Shown here: positions 62,270 to 64,000 of the stretch, piece by piece | How the letters are laid out: the number at the start of each line of letters is the position of its first letter | How positions within the stretch are numbered: the stretch's first letter is position 1 | Source of the DNA: Niastella sp. OAS944 | GTDB taxonomy: Bacteria > Bacteroidota > Bacteroidia > Chitinophagales > Chitinophagaceae | Assembly: GCA_024809215.1 (NCBI GenBank) | Contig: JANUBW010000004.1 | Span: forward strand, 372,001 to 436,000 | Length of the DNA stretch: 64,000 bases | Direction of reading: 5' to 3' | Program-made: the position numbers and the translations under genes | The notes under the pieces: model-generated | Databases searched by the model: none | Seen by the model: the letters and a program-made list of their open reading frames with translations, nothing else | What the model was told of the DNA's origin: nothing

Positions 62270-63442
62270 CTACATTTCATAGTTCGATATCGGATGTTTG
62301 GTTAATCCAAACTGTTCATCTATTTGTACATTATGTTCACCCAGCAGCGGCGCCCCAATGTTTGACGTAAATATTTCGCCATCGATTCTTATTGGGCACC
62401 TTGTGGTTGTTATTAACAAACCATTGCTGGTCCTTACTTTCAATTCCATATTCAGCGTCTGGTAACCATTTTCCTGTATAAGGGTTTCATAATCGAGCAC
62501 CTTTGCACACCAGATGTCTGCCGGCTCCAACACCGATAACCAGGCATCGGTATTGCGGCCGGTTAAATGGTTGGCCAGAATTGTTTTTATTTCATCGCGC
62601 TTCACAAACCATTCGGCCGTATTGGTAAACTGTTGCAACGGATCGCACTCAAGCAGGGTTGCCAACTGGGTAATGTTACCCATAGCCAGCGCCAGATAAC
62701 CATCTGCAGTTTTATAAATACCATATGGGGCTGAAAGATACGCATGGCCATTGTTTATTTCACTACGCACCGGCAATTCGCGGCCATCGTTATAAAAACA
62801 GGTGAGCACTTCAAATTGAAAATCGAGGATCGATTCAAGCATGCTTACCTGAACCAAACTGCCTTCATTAGTGATGGTCCTTTGAAACAACGCAGCCAAA
62901 ATACCCTGCGCAATATGTGTACCGGCCAGAATATCTACCACGGCCACACCCATTGGGGTTGGGTTATCGCTGCGGTTGCTGCTTAACCAGGTTAATCCTG
63001 ATACTGCCTGCAACAACAGGTCCTGACCAGGCAGGTCTTTCCATGGGCCTTCGTTGCTATAACCACTTACCTCGGCATAAACGATCTGTGGGTTTATAGC
63101 TTTTACAGTTTCGTAATCGAGACCCAGCCTTTCCATTACACCGGGGCGAAAGTTGTGCATCAACACATCGGCCCTGGCTATGATCTGTTTTACTTTTTCC
63201 AGATCTTCTTCTTTTTTCAGGTCGGCCGCATAGCTTTGCTTATTGCGGTTGATGGCATGAAAAATGGTTGACTCTCCTTCTATCATCACATTTGAAACAT
63301 ACAGCTGACGGCAGATATCGCCTACACCTGTGCGTTCGATCTTGATCACCTGCGCGCCCATATCGGCCAGGCGTAAACCCGCCGAGGGGCCAGATAAAAA
63401 CTGGCTGAAATCAACAACGATAATATCTTGTAATGGCTTCAT
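62270..63442 (-). CDS. Class III CoA-transferase (CaiB/BaiF family), copy 1
   Basis: Transfers CoA between carboxylic acids. It has 390 residues from the ATG at 63442; nine extra codons to 63469 overlap the preceding gene. Family motifs: [22 protein letters not shown] near residue 15-36, [19 protein letters not shown] near 92-110, [14 protein letters not shown], and [19 protein letters not shown] with Asp170 as the expected catalytic residue. It starts 7 bp after the stop of a second CoA-transferase, so the two are translationally linked and may form a hetero-oligomer. Finding such a pair with RhaT and a lactonase is unusual. Confidence 0.88.
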   Translation of the reverse strand: MKPLQDIIVVDFSQFLSGPSAGLRLADMGAQVIKIERTGVGDICRQLYVSNVMIEGESTIFHAINRNKQSYAADLKKEEDLEKVKQIIARADVLMHNFRPGVMERLGLDYETVKAINPQIVYAEVSGYSNEGPWKDLPGQDLLLQAVSGLTWLSSNRSDNPTPMGVAVVDILAGTHIAQGILAALFQRTITNEGSLVQVSMLESILDFQFEVLTCFYNDGRELPVRSEINNGHAYLSAPYGIYKTADGYLALAMGNITQLATLLECDPLQQFTNTAEWFVKRDEIKTILANHLTGRNTDAWLSVLEPADIWCAKVLDYETLIQENGYQTLNMELKVRTSNGLLITTTRCPIRIDGEIFTSNIGAPLLGEHNVQIDEQFGLTKHPISNYEM

Positions 63443-63449
63443 TCGTTTG

Positions 63450-64000
63450 TTAAAAATGTTTGTCCCCAATCAGTTCTTTATTTATCTTCTCATTATGCTC
63501 ACCCAACTGCGGAGCAGGTTTGGGCGAAAAGATCCGCTCGCCATTGATGCGTATCGGGCACCGGGTAGTAGTAATTTCTTTCCCATGGGTGGTTGTAATG
63601 GTTTGCTCCATTTGCAAACAGGAATACGCTTCGTGTTTTGTTAACCGTTCCCAATCGAGCACTTCCATGGCCCACAGATCTTTTGCATGCAGCTTCTCGA
63701 GCCAGTATGCCGACTTCTGTGTTAACAGGTGTTTGGCCAGCACCGACTTTATTTCATCGCGCAAACTGAAGGCAACTTTTTGATCGTACCCCATCATTTC
63801 ATTACAATGAATGGCTTTTGCCAGTTGCTTCAGATCAACCATGGCAATGGCTATATGACCATCGGCAGTGGAATAAATACCATACGGCGCACTCAATAAC
63901 GGGTTACCGTTATTTACTTTGCTTCGTTTGGGCAATTTGCCACTGCTATGATAGGTAGTCAATAATTCAAACTGAAAATCGAGCAACGACTCCAGCAGGC
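63450..64000 (-). CDS. Class III CoA-transferase, copy 2, N-terminus beyond right edge
   Basis: C-terminal 180 or so residues of a second CaiB/BaiF CoA-transferase. The frame is open to the window edge ([18 protein letters not shown]). It aligns along its visible length with copy 1: [55 protein letters not shown] and QLGEHNE. The catalytic Asp and N-terminal domain lie outside the window. TTG at 63986 is not a start. It is the first visible gene of the transcript and was probably the origin, or product, of a tandem duplication. Confidence 0.88.
   Translation of the reverse strand, partial: LLESLLDFQFELLTTYHSSGKLPKRSKVNNGNPLLSAPYGIYSTADGHIAIAMVDLKQLAKAIHCNEMMGYDQKVAFSLRDEIKSVLAKHLLTQKSAYWLEKLHAKDLWAMEVLDWERLTKHEAYSCLQMEQTITTTHGKEITTTRCPIRINGERIFSPKPAPQLGEHNEKINKELIGDKHF

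Overview
The window looks like chromosome of a Bacteroidota soil or plant-litter degrader, most likely Chitinophagaceae (Niastella/Chitinophaga-like). The reasons are two SusC/SusD pairs, lipoprotein and secreted glycosidases of Bacteroidota-only families (GH140, DUF3826, GH145-like, DUF6298), Bacteroidota-type RHS cores, and spacers built from iterated short words. No rRNA, tRNA, CRISPR array, intact transposase or integrase was seen.

1-36.7 kb is a large pectin-type polysaccharide utilization locus, nearly all on the minus strand. From upstream (right) to downstream (left) it holds a GH95 enzyme coupled to a GH2-malectin enzyme, a plus-strand pectate lyase, a GH43-like propeller, a GH2 beta-galactosidase, DUF3826, SusC, SusD, a second pectate lyase, a beta-helix/TIM-barrel protein, GH140 apiosidase, GH43, a GH145-like propeller, an (alpha/alpha)6 enzyme, another GH2 and a GH78 rhamnosidase fused to a sialidase-like propeller that runs off the left edge. 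Apiosidase, rhamnosidase, sialidase-like, GH95 and pectate lyase functions together suggest a heavily branched pectin such as rhamnogalacturonan-II or a related apiose/rhamnose-bearing pectin. Substrate is inference.

36.7-43 kb holds two housekeeping-like plus-strand genes (a TPR protein and a coiled-coil outer-membrane protein). It also has two striking non-coding stretches: a degenerate array with a 21-nt period (about 36.85-37.33 kb) and 2.7 kb of nested inverted word repeats (40.3-43.0 kb).

43-50.7 kb is a graveyard of RHS toxin tails and immunity genes on the minus strand. It is interrupted by a duplicated plus-strand gene pair (DUF2695 plus a small protein), both copies of which carry inactivating changes. 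One tail ends in an L,D-transpeptidase-like toxin with a signal-peptide immunity candidate; another ends in a toxin I cannot classify, with a lipoprotein immunity candidate.

51-64 kb is a second locus on the minus strand: SusC/SusD, a large secreted enzyme related to the alpha-glucuronidase superfamily, a Gfo/Idh/MocA oxidoreductase, a RhaT-type sugar symporter, a lactonase-like amidohydrolase and two tandem class III CoA-transferases (the upstream one cut by the right edge). This reads as import and catabolism of a deoxy-sugar or uronic-acid product, with an unusual CoA-linked step. No transcription regulator is encoded anywhere in the window, so control of both loci must come from elsewhere or from RNA and intergenic elements.
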